Assembly (NCBI GenBank): GCA_002900555.1
Contig: MUGD01000013.1
Location: 1-27,248, forward strand
Origin: Thermoplasmata archaeon M9B2D
GTDB taxonomy: Archaea; Thermoplasmatota; E2; DHVEG-1
DNA: 27,248 nt
Direction of reading: 5' to 3'
Positions 8,112 to 16,463 of this stretch are shown here, one piece after another; the stretch's first letter is position 1, and each line of letters opens with the position of its first letter. Made by a program: the position numbers and the translations under genes. The notes beneath the pieces were generated by a model. It made no database searches and was not told the DNA's origin. It saw nothing but the letters and a program-made list of their open reading frames with translations.

Positions 8112-9353
8112 ATGAACCAGGATTGGAATAAAGGGCTGTCATTATCTAAAGAGCTAACCAAGATTTGTGCAACTATTAAACCGCTTGATATTATGGTTGG
8201 CGTCTTATGTAAAGACGTCGAAACAACTATCTTAAACCTCCTTAATGTGATTAATGAGGGGTTGTATCAGCATTTTCCGGATTATAAAAAGGCTATCGTA
8301 GTCTCAAAAGGTCCTTCCGAGGATAGGACCTCCGAAGTCATTGACCTTTTCCAACCCTATAGCAGGATTAATAAAATCGTTACAGATGATATCTATGATG
8401 GTGGAAAGGGAGCAGGGGTTCGAACGATTATCGAAATCGCTCATGAGACCGATGCAAAATGTGTCGTATTACTCGATGGGGATTTACTGAGTATTAAACC
8501 AGTTTGGATTCAGACGATTACCAACGCGATTATCTATGGAAGAGCAGATTTGACGGTCCCGTACTATATCAGGGACAAGTATGATGGAGTTATCACCAAT
8601 AATCTCGTGTATCCCTTTACACGAGCGTTATATGGATTAGATGTCAGACAACCAATCGCCGGGGAATTCGGCTTATCGAAGAATTTGTACGAAGTATTGC
8701 GTAACCATCCTTTGTTCCCGCCAGACTTTGGTGTTGATATCTTTATTGTTACTGTTGCGGCAGCGAAGGAGATGAAGGTAAAAGAAGGGCTGTATTCATT
8801 GAAGATCCATGAATCGACAACCCGGTATCTTGAACCCGAGACACTGCTAATTCCAATGTTTAAAAAAGTAACAGGAAGTATGTTTGAACTTGCACGATAT
8901 TACGAGGATTATTGGAAATATCGCCCCCTAACCAAAACCAAGACGTATTATAGAAATTGCTACAGCAAACGACCAATCCCTGTGAAAGTTGATATCGAAA
9001 AACTACAACATATGTTTATGACTGAATATACTACAAAAAAAGAGGCATTAGCACGGTTTCTCCCGCAGAATATTCTTACCGCTCTTTCTGATACTGTTGA
9101 TCAGCAGAAGATCCTTGCTGCTGAGCTTTGGGCTGACATCGTCTATAACTTTACTGCCGCCTATAAACAAGCAACAAACACATCTGAAAAACAAAATATT
9201 CTTGACCTGTTTAAGACACTCTGGATTAGGCGCTTTGTGAGTTATACGATTGAAACAAAGGATATGGATATCAATGAAACAGAGGTTTTCCTGCAGAAAC
9301 AAGCAGAAGTCTTTGAGGAGAAACTCCCCTATCTTCGTTCGATTTATCCCTGA
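8112..9353 (+). CDS. GT78-like mannosylglycerate / mannosylglucosylglycerate synthase
   Basis: 413 residues from the ATG at 8112, preceded by agggtga and 4 nt after the gpgS stop; a TTG at 8076 is rejected. GT-A fold: GGKGAGVRT at ~97-105, D122-G-D124 (VLLDGDLLS), RQPIAGEFGLS at 179-189, FGVDIFIVT at 206-214 and a catalytic-region histidine at 233 (LKIHESTTRY). The C-terminal helical part (LFKTLWIRRFVSYT) resembles the end of Rhodothermus mannosylglycerate synthase (LWTTRVLNYT from memory), which marks the GT78 family. Members transfer mannose from GDP-mannose to glycerate; the Petrotoga enzyme MggS uses glucosylglycerate. Because gpgS and a phosphatase lie in the same operon, glucosylglycerate is the likelier acceptor. 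The last 10 bp overlap the convergent MscS gene. Confidence 0.75.
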   Translation: MNQDWNKGLSLSKELTKICATIKPLDIMVGVLCKDVETTILNLLNVINEGLYQHFPDYKKAIVVSKGPSEDRTSEVIDLFQPYSRINKIVTDDIYDGGKGAGVRTIIEIAHETDAKCVVLLDGDLLSIKPVWIQTITNAIIYGRADLTVPYYIRDKYDGVITNNLVYPFTRALYGLDVRQPIAGEFGLSKNLYEVLRNHPLFPPDFGVDIFIVTVAAAKEMKVKEGLYSLKIHESTTRYLEPETLLIPMFKKVTGSMFELARYYEDYWKYRPLTKTKTYYRNCYSKRPIPVKVDIEKLQHMFMTEYTTKKEALARFLPQNILTALSDTVDQQKILAAELWADIVYNFTAAYKQATNTSEKQNILDLFKTLWIRRFVSYTIETKDMDINETEVFLQKQAEVFEEKLPYLRSIYP

Positions 9354-10252
9354 TTGCTGTCGTAGCCTACGTTGTATTTGTTTTTCTGTTTAAGAAGGAC
9401 TTCTGTATGCGGATAGGCAAATTCCACATCCTTTGTTTGTCTGATACGATGGAAGATTTCTCGTCGAATATTCGTTGCAATTCGATTCCTTTGAATTGTG
9501 AGTGTGTAATACCGTACGGTGACTTCAATACCTGACTCTCTAAATTGTAATCGAATATGAGAAGTTTTTGGTACTCGTTGTGGAAAGTCTTTGTAAAATG
9601 GTTCCATTACTGTGTGAACAGAAGAGGTGATAATTTCTTCGGCTTTTTCTAAGTTGCTCTCATAAGTGATGGCTGTTACTATCTCTACCAAAATATAGTC
9701 TGATTCACGGGTATAATTAATTATTTCTTTTTCAAAGATCATTGAGGTTGGAATCATGATTATTCTGCCTGACCGCTCTTCTCCTTCAATAGTTCCCCCA
9801 ACTTCATTTAGGAATATGTGCGAAAGCGTTATATCTGTGACATCTCCTTTTAAAGTCGATATAAGTATACGATCACCGATATCAAAAGGTCTTCTGATAA
9901 TAAGGATAAGCCATGCAACAACACCACTGATAGGTTTTTGAAGAGCCCATCCAAGAGCAACAGATAATAATCCTGCAACAAATCCAAGTTGGGTAAGATT
10001 ACCATAAAATAAGGATATTAGGATAATTGTAAGAAAGAAAATAAAGATAAATTTGATTAACCCAAGGAAGACCTTTATATTGGAAATCTGTTTTTTTGTT
10101 TTTACTCGTTTCAAAAGATACCATTGTATGATTTTTAAAATAATAAGAAAAATGATTGACGAAAGAAGCATGATAACAACTATCTGGAGAATATCGTATC
10201 GTGATTGTAAATATGCAATAAAGTCATCTATTATTGATGCGATAGGTATCAT
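9344..10252 (-). CDS. mscS: MscS-family mechanosensitive channel (1)
   Basis: 302 residues. The ATG at 10252 is preferred to the TTG one codon upstream. Membrane segments lie at ~22-41 (IVVIMLLSSIIFLIILKII), ~63-85 and ~88-115. The last is the Gly/Ala-rich pore helix (LGFVAGLLSVALGWALQKPISG). The MscS beta domain follows (RRPFDIGDRILISTLKGDVTDI, IPTSMIFEKEIINYTRE) and then an alpha/beta cytoplasmic domain. Such channels open on membrane tension and release small solutes during hypo-osmotic shock. It converges with, and overlaps by 10 bp, the end of the compatible-solute operon, so the solute makers and a solute release valve are adjacent. No transporter partner is expected; family members work as homoheptamers. 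Confidence 0.9.
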   Translation of the reverse strand: MIPIASIIDDFIAYLQSRYDILQIVVIMLLSSIIFLIILKIIQWYLLKRVKTKKQISNIKVFLGLIKFIFIFFLTIILISLFYGNLTQLGFVAGLLSVALGWALQKPISGVVAWLILIIRRPFDIGDRILISTLKGDVTDITLSHIFLNEVGGTIEGEERSGRIIMIPTSMIFEKEIINYTRESDYILVEIVTAITYESNLEKAEEIITSSVHTVMEPFYKDFPQRVPKTSHIRLQFRESGIEVTVRYYTLTIQRNRIATNIRREIFHRIRQTKDVEFAYPHTEVLLKQKNKYNVGYDSNQG

Positions 10253-10496
10253 CAACCGTTATAACTGTTTTTTTAGGAGCCTCTTCTTGGCATCTCTCAA
10301 GATATGAATACAAATTCATATTTACTTTTTTCTTATAAATGTAACTGATGATTATGATTATAAAAATGTGCTCGTAACAAAAAAAGATAATTGATTGTTA
10401 TTCATTTATGTCTCACTTTTTTTCGAAAAGAGGGAATAATTATTTAAACCGAGAAGCGTTTTTCCAACACAAGTTATATCTGAGAATTTGAATGAA

Positions 10497-11504
10497 ATGT
10501 TATGGATAATTCTTAGTGTTATCGTAATCCTTTGCCTTATTTGCATCTCTGCATTTTTTTCAAGTTCAGAGATGGCGTTTGTCTCTATTAATCGTGCGAT
10601 TGTTAGAGAGAAGATACGGGAGGGGGATAAACGCGCAATCATCTTAGACAAACTCTTGCAAAAGCCCGATAATGTCATTAGTGCCATCGTTATTGGAAAT
10701 AATTTTGTGAATATTTTTGCATCGATTCTTGCTGGCGCAGTAGCAACAATGATTTTTGGTAATATAGGTATTGGTATTGCCACTATTGTGATGATGTTTG
10801 TTGTAATCATTTTTAGTGAAATTACTCCGAAGAGTTTTGGCCTGCATAACATGCGGTTTGCGTTACGAGTTGCACGAGCGCTTGCATTTGTCACATGGTT
10901 TTTCCATCCGTTGGTTGTTCTGATAGCAAGCATTTCTGACGGGTTAATTAGGATGGCCGGCGAGAAAAAACACGGGAAATCGCTGGTGACTGAAAAAGAG
11001 ATAATGGCGATGATGAGACTTGGCGAATCGGAAGGTACCATTGAACGCGATGAACGGGAAATGGTAAAGGAAGTATTCGAATTTGATGAGACTCGAGCTT
11101 ATGAGATATATACACCAAAAGAGAAGGTTGTATTTATCCACGAAAATGCAACACTTGCAAATCTCATTCAGACATCGGTATCCACAGGATTCTCTCGGTT
11201 TCCAGTATACCGGAATGATTTTGATGATATAATCGGAATGGTCCATGTAAAAGATACGTTAAAATTAGATGATAAATCGTTGCTTGTGAAATCGATTATG
11301 CGTCCGATACTTAAGGTTGACTCGAATATGAAGGCAGATGACCTTTTACGACTTATGAAATCAAAAAAAACTCATTTAGCGTTGTTGCAGACTCCGGAGG
11401 GAAAAACAAAAGGCTTGATATCCATGGAAGATCTCATTGAGGAAATCTTTGGTGAAATCGTTGATGAGCATGATTTCGAGCATTACTCCTATAATAACGT
11501 GTGA
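10497..11504 (+). CDS. CNNM/CorC-type membrane protein with CBS pair
   Basis: About 335 residues from the ATG at 10497 (an in-frame TTG lies at 10488). A DUF21 transmembrane domain at ~1-150 has SAFFSSSEMAFVSINRA, DNVISAIVIGNNFVNI and IFSEITPKSFGL, the signature motifs of the family. A linker with GTIERDEREMVKEVFEFDET leads to two CBS domains (~205-325; FSRFPVYRNDFDDIIGMVHVKD and GLISMEDLIEEIFGEIVDE). The extra C-terminal CorC_HlyC domain found in many bacterial members is absent. The family exports Mg2+ or related cations, with the CBS pair sensing nucleotide-Mg. A TATA-like gttatat at ~10472-10478 lies ~25 nt upstream of the ATG, so the transcript may be nearly leaderless. Confidence 0.88.
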   Translation: MLWIILSVIVILCLICISAFFSSSEMAFVSINRAIVREKIREGDKRAIILDKLLQKPDNVISAIVIGNNFVNIFASILAGAVATMIFGNIGIGIATIVMMFVVIIFSEITPKSFGLHNMRFALRVARALAFVTWFFHPLVVLIASISDGLIRMAGEKKHGKSLVTEKEIMAMMRLGESEGTIERDEREMVKEVFEFDETRAYEIYTPKEKVVFIHENATLANLIQTSVSTGFSRFPVYRNDFDDIIGMVHVKDTLKLDDKSLLVKSIMRPILKVDSNMKADDLLRLMKSKKTHLALLQTPEGKTKGLISMEDLIEEIFGEIVDEHDFEHYSYNNV

Positions 11505-11592
11505 TAGAGAAGAAAGAATAGAAAGCATAATCATGGTTTTTTTATGAAATAATTGTTTTTTCAAAAGTATGTTCTCTTTTCCATAGGGAAAG

Positions 11593-12558
11593 TTATGTAT
11601 GAAATGGTGACCAGTTTATTACGAATTCTTTGTATACATGGGACACATCGTAATAGGCATATTTTTCTAAAAAATGTTCTTTAAACTTCTCAAGTATATC
11701 ACGGAGCATCTCATCGTTCTCGACGTAAATCTCCACTGAAAGATCGTATTTACCGAGCATTTCATGGATGAAAAGACAGGTATTTGTCTTGTCAAAAAAA
11801 TTAATGATGTTTGGGATGACGATAGGATCATTGAGTGCAATATCAATTTGGATCCGTTCTCGTTTGAGCTTTGTAAGGTTGAGATCGATTGTATATGCAA
11901 CAATAATACCTAAACGTTCCATTTTTCTTAAATGATATTCAACTAACCGGGAATCTCTCTGCAAAGACTGTGCGATATCACTTAATTTCGTCCGTGCGTC
12001 TGTCGATATTGCCTTCATAATGCCAAGATCGGTGTTATCAAGCATGTACTCTTTTGTATCCATGTGATTGCATGTTTTTTTTATAGTTTTTCCATTGTAT
12101 AAAAATTTTTGATTTAATTTATGTGTTTTGATCATCATTTGAACGTTTTTTTCTTCGACGTCCATTCCATATAAATTAAAAAAACATTGAAGAAAACCTT
12201 TCAATTCAGCAGGGTTTTTTTGAATTGTTAAAAAAACCATGTCAAACTGGCCTTCCATTGTTCTAAGATTCGCGCATGTCGGATCGTTTGTGATATAGTC
12301 AATTATTTCTGTTTCTGTTGACGCGGTTAGTTTGTAGAATTTTAAGAAAACCCGGTAGTACGAATATCCAAAAAGGGAGGCGTTAAAGATAGTATAAAGA
12401 CGATTGACCCACCCGTGTTTCTCTAGTCGTTTGATTCGATAATTCACTGTTTCTTTTGGTATTTTTAATTTTTTAGCTATTTGAGATGCTGATGTTCTTG
12501 AATCGATATCTAGTTCAAATAAAATTTTTTTGTCATAGGCGTCTAATTTTTCTTTCAT
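11593..12558 (-). CDS. Double-unit Lrp/AsnC-family transcription regulator
   Basis: 321 residues, about twice the normal Lrp length of ~150. Residues ~5-55 form a winged-helix AsnC domain (DAYDKKILFELDIDSRTSASQIAKKL, VNYRIKRLEKHG) and ~60-150 a RAM-like ligand/oligomer domain. A second AsnC domain follows at ~175-225 (DLGIMKAISTDARTKLSDIAQSL, VEYHLRKMERLG) and a second RAM-like domain at ~230-315. The double arrangement would let one chain do what normally takes a dimer. On the minus strand a TATA-like cttaattaatc at 12577-12586 lies ~25 nt upstream of the ATG, so the mRNA is probably leaderless. It is divergent from the PAC2 gene and convergent with the CBS transporter; targets and ligand unknown. 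Confidence 0.85.
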   Translation of the reverse strand: MKEKLDAYDKKILFELDIDSRTSASQIAKKLKIPKETVNYRIKRLEKHGWVNRLYTIFNASLFGYSYYRVFLKFYKLTASTETEIIDYITNDPTCANLRTMEGQFDMVFLTIQKNPAELKGFLQCFFNLYGMDVEEKNVQMMIKTHKLNQKFLYNGKTIKKTCNHMDTKEYMLDNTDLGIMKAISTDARTKLSDIAQSLQRDSRLVEYHLRKMERLGIIVAYTIDLNLTKLKRERIQIDIALNDPIVIPNIINFFDKTNTCLFIHEMLGKYDLSVEIYVENDEMLRDILEKFKEHFLEKYAYYDVSHVYKEFVINWSPFHT

Positions 12559-12576
12559 ATATACTTAAAAACCAAC

Positions 12577-12586
12577 GATTAATTAA
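12577..12586 (-). promoter_or_regulatory. TATA box of the Lrp-like gene
   Basis: gattaattaa on the + strand (TTAATTAATC on the minus strand), centred ~25 nt from the ATG at 12558, which implies a leaderless transcript. Confidence 0.45.
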
Positions 12587-12740
12587 GTTTTTTTGTTTTT
12601 TCATAAAATATATTCTTTCATTGCAGGGATTCACACGTAAAACAACCATGAATTTTCTATTAGTGATAGTGACTACAATGTCTATGCGAGAAACCACTCT
12701 ATGCCACATACAGTTGCAGCCTCTCGTAATTAATAAATAG

Positions 12741-12750
12741 ATATATTATA
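12741..12750 (+). promoter_or_regulatory. TATA box of the PAC2 gene
   Basis: atatattata centred ~24 nt before the ATG at 12769. This fits an archaeal TATA box with transcription starting at or next to the start codon. Confidence 0.5.
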
Positions 12751-12768
12751 TTGTAAACCTGTGAGAGC

Positions 12769-13518
12769 ATGACAATCATTGAGATGAGAAAGTTTAAGGA
12801 TATTGACTTGAAAGGCGCAACAATCATCGAGGGATTCCCTAGCATTGGTCTTGTAAGTACTATTGTAGCGACCTATTTAATTGATTATTTAAAACTTGAT
12901 CAAATCTGTGCGGTTGACTCAGATGCGTTTCCCCCAACGTCGATGATCTATGCCCAAAAACCAAAATTCCCCGCAAGGATTTACGCAAGCAGTGAGAAGA
13001 AAATCGGCGTTTTTCTCGCGGAGTTCACTCCCGTACCTTCGCTTCACCGTCCCCTAGCAAAAAAATTTTTAGAATGGTGCAGGGAACAACAATGCCAAAG
13101 AATTATTTCTTCCGAGGGAGCCCCCTTGAAGAAATTATGTCTTCATAACAAAGAAAGTTCGAAACAAACACATGTCTACGGTATTGGCAGCACAGAACAG
13201 GCACGAAAAAACCTATTGGATGCTGGCATCGAACAGCTTACCTTAGGCATGATTTATGGTGTCAGCGGTGTCCTCTTAAACGAAGGACGATGGAATAATT
13301 TCGATGTGATAACACTTATTACTGAGGCGTGTCCTGATATACCTGACTCTCTTGCAGCGGCGAAAGTCCTTGAAGCAATAGCTGCTCTTATGCCGCATAT
13401 CCAGATAGACACACAACCGTTATATCAACAGTCAAAGAAGGCAGAAGATCAAGTAAAAACTCTCCGTAAACAAGCAGACTTATCGCAAGCAGATGCATTG
13501 AAAGCGATGTATCGCTAA
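12769..13518 (+). CDS. PAC2-family protein (proteasome assembly chaperone-like)
   Basis: 249 residues. The family signature near the N-terminus is clear: ATIIEGFPSIGLVSTIVATYLIDYLKLDQICAV, followed by FPP and AEFTPVPSLHRPLAKKFLEWCREQQCQRIIS. A later GMIYGVSGVLLNEG and the C-terminal LAAAKVLEAIAALMPHIQID also fit the archaeal PAC2/DUF75 family. The last ~35 residues are a charged helix (QQSKKAEDQVKTLRKQADLSQADALKAMYR). Eukaryotic PAC2 helps assemble the 20S proteasome; the archaeal role is less settled. Cytoplasmic and apparently monocistronic. A gtgagag motif also sits just before the ATG. Confidence 0.88.
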   Translation: MTIIEMRKFKDIDLKGATIIEGFPSIGLVSTIVATYLIDYLKLDQICAVDSDAFPPTSMIYAQKPKFPARIYASSEKKIGVFLAEFTPVPSLHRPLAKKFLEWCREQQCQRIISSEGAPLKKLCLHNKESSKQTHVYGIGSTEQARKNLLDAGIEQLTLGMIYGVSGVLLNEGRWNNFDVITLITEACPDIPDSLAAAKVLEAIAALMPHIQIDTQPLYQQSKKAEDQVKTLRKQADLSQADALKAMYR

Positions 13519-13720
13519 GACAAATCAGTTAACCTGTTGATGAGGCATACCGTTATTTGCCAGTAGATGGGCAATCTGATTTAGTACGCAATGCAAAAAT
13601 TTTATTAACATCAGATGGCATTCTATCTGCAGATAGGAGTTAGCCTAGTAGCGTGGTGAGAGATTAAAATTGGCATGGATTAAAATTAGAATTATTTCAT
13701 CAATTAAATAGGAGTAAATT

Positions 13721-14287
13721 ATGACATATTTATCTGAATTACGAAAAAAAGAAGTGATTAGTGCAGATGGCCATATTATTGGAACCGTGCAAAGTGCCAT
13801 AATTACAGAAGAACGAAGAATTATCGGTCTAACGGTAAAAATCAAAACGAAGATAGCAAAGACATTAGAGAAGAAAAAACCACTACTTTCATCGCTTTTT
13901 CTTGATGTTAAAATCGAGGAGATTAAATCCGTCCAAGACAAAGTCATACTGCTGTATCCACTCAAGCAGCTAAGCCTATATTTACTCCCTCATAATAAAA
14001 AAGTCTCTGCTGAACGGCTTCTTGGCTTAGAAGTATTGGGTCGAGAGGGCAAGGTCGTTGGTACAGTGGAGGATATGGAAATTGACACCGTGGTCTGGAC
14101 TGTACCTTCACTTTTAATAAAAATTAAAAAAGATACATTGGAGACAGTAAAAAAAGATAAATGTGTGCTGTGTGGTTCCCAGCTTCATATATCGATGCAT
14201 CATGTCGTCGATATTGGGGATTATGTAATGCTTGAAATGTCAGTTGAAAACATTGGTCAAATATTAAAAAATATATCGATGAGATGA
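13721..14287 (+). CDS. Double PRC-barrel domain protein
   Basis: 188 residues; the ATG is preceded by aggag. Two PRC-barrel-like units are visible. The first (~1-80) has LRKKEVISADGHIIGTVQSAII. The second (~95-180) has AERLLGLEVLGREGKVVGTVEDMEID, the typical 'G..V.G.VED' pattern, and ends with VDIGDYVMLE. A lone CVLCG (~147-151) sits in the second unit. PRC barrels mediate protein or RNA contacts, for example in RimM-like and archaeal cell-division (CdpB) proteins. Single-unit archaeal proteins are common; the duplicated form is less so. Partner unknown. Cytoplasmic, no membrane segment. Confidence 0.7.
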   Translation: MTYLSELRKKEVISADGHIIGTVQSAIITEERRIIGLTVKIKTKIAKTLEKKKPLLSSLFLDVKIEEIKSVQDKVILLYPLKQLSLYLLPHNKKVSAERLLGLEVLGREGKVVGTVEDMEIDTVVWTVPSLLIKIKKDTLETVKKDKCVLCGSQLHISMHHVVDIGDYVMLEMSVENIGQILKNISMR

Positions 14288-14420
14288 ACCAAGAATTTTA
14301 TTCATTCCGCTCTCTTTAATACACCACTTTTTACATGGATATCTATGAGCCGATAGGTTTCTTTGCTCCAAGTGATTTCTCCATAAAAGAGTGTTTTTTT
14401 TATGTAAAAATCAACAAAGA

Positions 14421-14430
14421 TTATTAAATG
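14421..14430 (+). promoter_or_regulatory. TATA box of the PsiE-like gene
   Basis: ttattaaatg centred ~25 nt upstream of the ATG at 14450. There is no Shine-Dalgarno, so a leaderless transcript is likely. Confidence 0.45.
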
Positions 14431-14449
14431 ATTATTCCTTTCAGTTTCT

Positions 14450-14887
14450 ATGATTGAGAAAAAAAATATCTTCACCTTTGAACGTTTTAAACAAATGATT
14501 ATTTTAGTACTCATGTGGATGCTTGGAATTGTAGTGTTCATTTCTACTATATTTGTCGCATGGACTTTAGTAAATACCCTTGTATTTGATTTCAATGGAC
14601 TGGACTTTCAACGACTGATTATCGATCTCTTCGGGTTGTTTTTCCTCGTACTGGTTGGTGTCGAGCTCCTCGAAACACTGAAAATGTATACAAAGGAACA
14701 TGTTGTTCATGTTGAGGTTGTGCTGCTTGTTGCGTTAATTGTTGCCGCAAGAAAAATCATTCTTATTGATTATGCAACGACACCCGCCGAAATATTTTTC
14801 GGTATCGCAGCTATCATTGTTTCAATAGGGATATCATATTTCCTTATCAAGAAAAGCCTTTCCAATCATTCGGATATACTAGATTAA
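14450..14887 (+). CDS. PsiE-like four-helix membrane protein
   Basis: 145 residues with four predicted membrane helices (~18-40, ~57-78, ~86-105 and ~113-133). The third carries the sequence VHVEVVLLVALIVAARKIILID, which is characteristic of the phosphate-starvation-inducible PsiE family; the LVGVELLETLKMY segment before it also fits. PsiE has no established biochemical role. It lies between the PRC-barrel gene and a second MscS channel, on the same strand. Separate intergenic spaces with their own TATA-like elements suggest individual transcription. Confidence 0.75.
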   Translation: MIEKKNIFTFERFKQMIILVLMWMLGIVVFISTIFVAWTLVNTLVFDFNGLDFQRLIIDLFGLFFLVLVGVELLETLKMYTKEHVVHVEVVLLVALIVAARKIILIDYATTPAEIFFGIAAIIVSIGISYFLIKKSLSNHSDILD

Positions 14888-15006
14888 TGAACCAATCGCA
14901 GCAAATGAAACAAAAAATCCTAAAATATCATTAAATCATTTCTTCGCATTATTCGAATGAACCAAAAATTAAAAAAATCAATAGCATCTACTGGTTTTTG
15001 ATTTCA

Positions 15007-16116
15007 ATGAATATCACAATAAATTTAGGGGAGTTCTTCACTGAATTCCTACAGGAAAAAAACATCACATCCGACCCGATAATTGGGCAAGTTATCGCCG
15101 CAGTAATCCTATTTATTCTCGCGTTGATTATTGGATGGATTGTCTTTCATTTATTCGAGCATTATTTCTCTAAATGGGCAAAGAAAACGAAAACAACCAT
15201 AGATGATGAAATCATTAAGAACATAAAGCGACCAATCTATTTCTTAGTCATTCTTGTTGGCTCATGGATAGCTGTAGATCAACTGATATTTCTCGATGTT
15301 TATTTGGTCTATACGAACTTTATTTTTCTCAGTTTGGAGATTTTGCTTGTTGCCTATATTATTACTCGTGTTATCAATGTGCTTCTTGCCTGGTATGTAG
15401 AGAGAAAAATAAAGAAAAAGGAAAAACCAGTCAGCATGAATATCCTTCTTGTCTTTCGAAAATTGATTCATGCGGTTGTGTATATTTTCGCGTTCCTTGT
15501 CATTCTTTATCTCAGCAGAATCGATTTATCAGGTGCATTGGTTGGTCTGGGGGTCGGTGGTATTGCTATAGCATTTGCCCTTCAAAACGTGCTGAGCGAT
15601 GCGTTTAGCGCGTTTTCCATTTTCTTTGATAGACCCTTTGAAATCGGTGATTTCATCGTCATCGGTGATGATGCAGGGACCGTTACGCATATCAGTATGA
15701 AATCGACAAGAATAAAACTCCTTCGAGGAGAGGAACTTGTTATCTCTAATCGAGCTATCCTTGACAAAAACATCCATAATTATAAAAAACTGAGAAAAAG
15801 ACGAATTGCTTTTACTATCGGAGTCACCTATGGGACCCCGATAGAGAAACTAAGGAAAATAGAAGGAATGATCCGAGACATCATAGGAAAATGTCAGTTA
15901 TGCCAGATAGATCGAATTCATTTCAGAGAATTTGGAGCATATAGTTTGAATTTTGAGATTGTCTATTACCTCGATTCGTCTGATTACAATACCTATATGG
16001 ATGTTCAACAACAGATTAATTTCGGAATCGCAGAAGCTTTTGAGAAAGAAGGTATTGAAATCGCGTTCCCAACACAAACTGTCCTCCTTGAGAATAGTAC
16101 CGTAAAAGTTACATAA
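15007..16116 (+). CDS. mscS: MscS-family mechanosensitive channel (2)
   Basis: 369 residues from the ATG at 15007; an in-frame TTG at 14998 also exists and lies ~25 nt from an AT-rich TATA-like stretch. Four hydrophobic segments occur: ~27-49, ~81-100, ~104-127 and ~155-175. The pore helix follows (LSGALVGLGVGGIAIAFALQNVLSDAFSAF). The MscS beta domain has FDRPFEIGDFIVIGDDAGTVTHI and RGEELVISNRAILDKNIHNY, followed by the C-terminal alpha/beta domain. It is longer at the N-terminus than channel 1 and differs in sequence, so this is not a recent duplicate. Likely tension-gated release of osmolytes under hypo-osmotic stress; two different channels may cover different tension thresholds. Confidence 0.9.
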   Translation: MNITINLGEFFTEFLQEKNITSDPIIGQVIAAVILFILALIIGWIVFHLFEHYFSKWAKKTKTTIDDEIIKNIKRPIYFLVILVGSWIAVDQLIFLDVYLVYTNFIFLSLEILLVAYIITRVINVLLAWYVERKIKKKEKPVSMNILLVFRKLIHAVVYIFAFLVILYLSRIDLSGALVGLGVGGIAIAFALQNVLSDAFSAFSIFFDRPFEIGDFIVIGDDAGTVTHISMKSTRIKLLRGEELVISNRAILDKNIHNYKKLRKRRIAFTIGVTYGTPIEKLRKIEGMIRDIIGKCQLCQIDRIHFREFGAYSLNFEIVYYLDSSDYNTYMDVQQQINFGIAEAFEKEGIEIAFPTQTVLLENSTVKVT

Positions 16117-16162
16117 AATGAGGAGCTCAATCGTGGTTTCGGACTAATGGGGAAATGAGCTT

Positions 16163-16461
16163 GGTTTTATCCTAGCAACAATAGGCTTGGCTGTCAATAT
16201 CAGAAACATATGGAGTTTCTCCTCCATTCCCGAACAGAATAGGGGTAGCACCTATCTCATACCGTATCTCTTTGCGGTTTGTGTTTTGTATTTTCTCCAA
16301 TGATTCTTAAGCTTTCTATTGTACCACATTTCCTAATCTGTAATATCATTTCTGTGTTCAACCCAATAGGCATCCCACAACTCCAGGTCTCTACTAATCG
16401 GATGGTTGTGTTAGAAGCAATCGTTACTTCAGCCTTTTTGATTGATTCGATTCTTAAAAAA
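16163..16461 (-). pseudogene. Possible frameshifted coding remnant
   Basis: On the minus strand a frame with coding character begins near 16450 (RIESIKKAEVTIASNTT, RLVETWSCGMPIGLNTE, IRKCGTIESLRIIGENT) and stops after ..PQRDTV. In another frame, just there, coding-like sequence continues (KEIRYEIGATPILFGNGG, ETPYVSDIDSQAYCC) to a stop near 16163. One frameshift near 16265 would join both parts into a ~95-residue product. No good start codon lies upstream. I do not recognise the family. The alternative is chance open frames in non-coding DNA; a 62-codon ORF on the + strand (16279-16467) looks like its antisense shadow. The rest of 16117-16463 shows nothing else. Confidence 0.35.
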
Positions 16462-16463
16462 CT

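Noticed and set aside
10406..11041. 211-codon ORF on the minus strand, antisense to the CBS transporter gene
   Set aside because: Its opposite strand encodes clear DUF21 and CBS motifs; the antisense product is an Ile/Thr/Ser-rich string with no family features.
13535..13585. Possible box C/D small RNA (ttgatga followed by ctga)
   Set aside because: The first C-box base is wrong and the C'/D spacing is too short for a guide; no second box pair fits.
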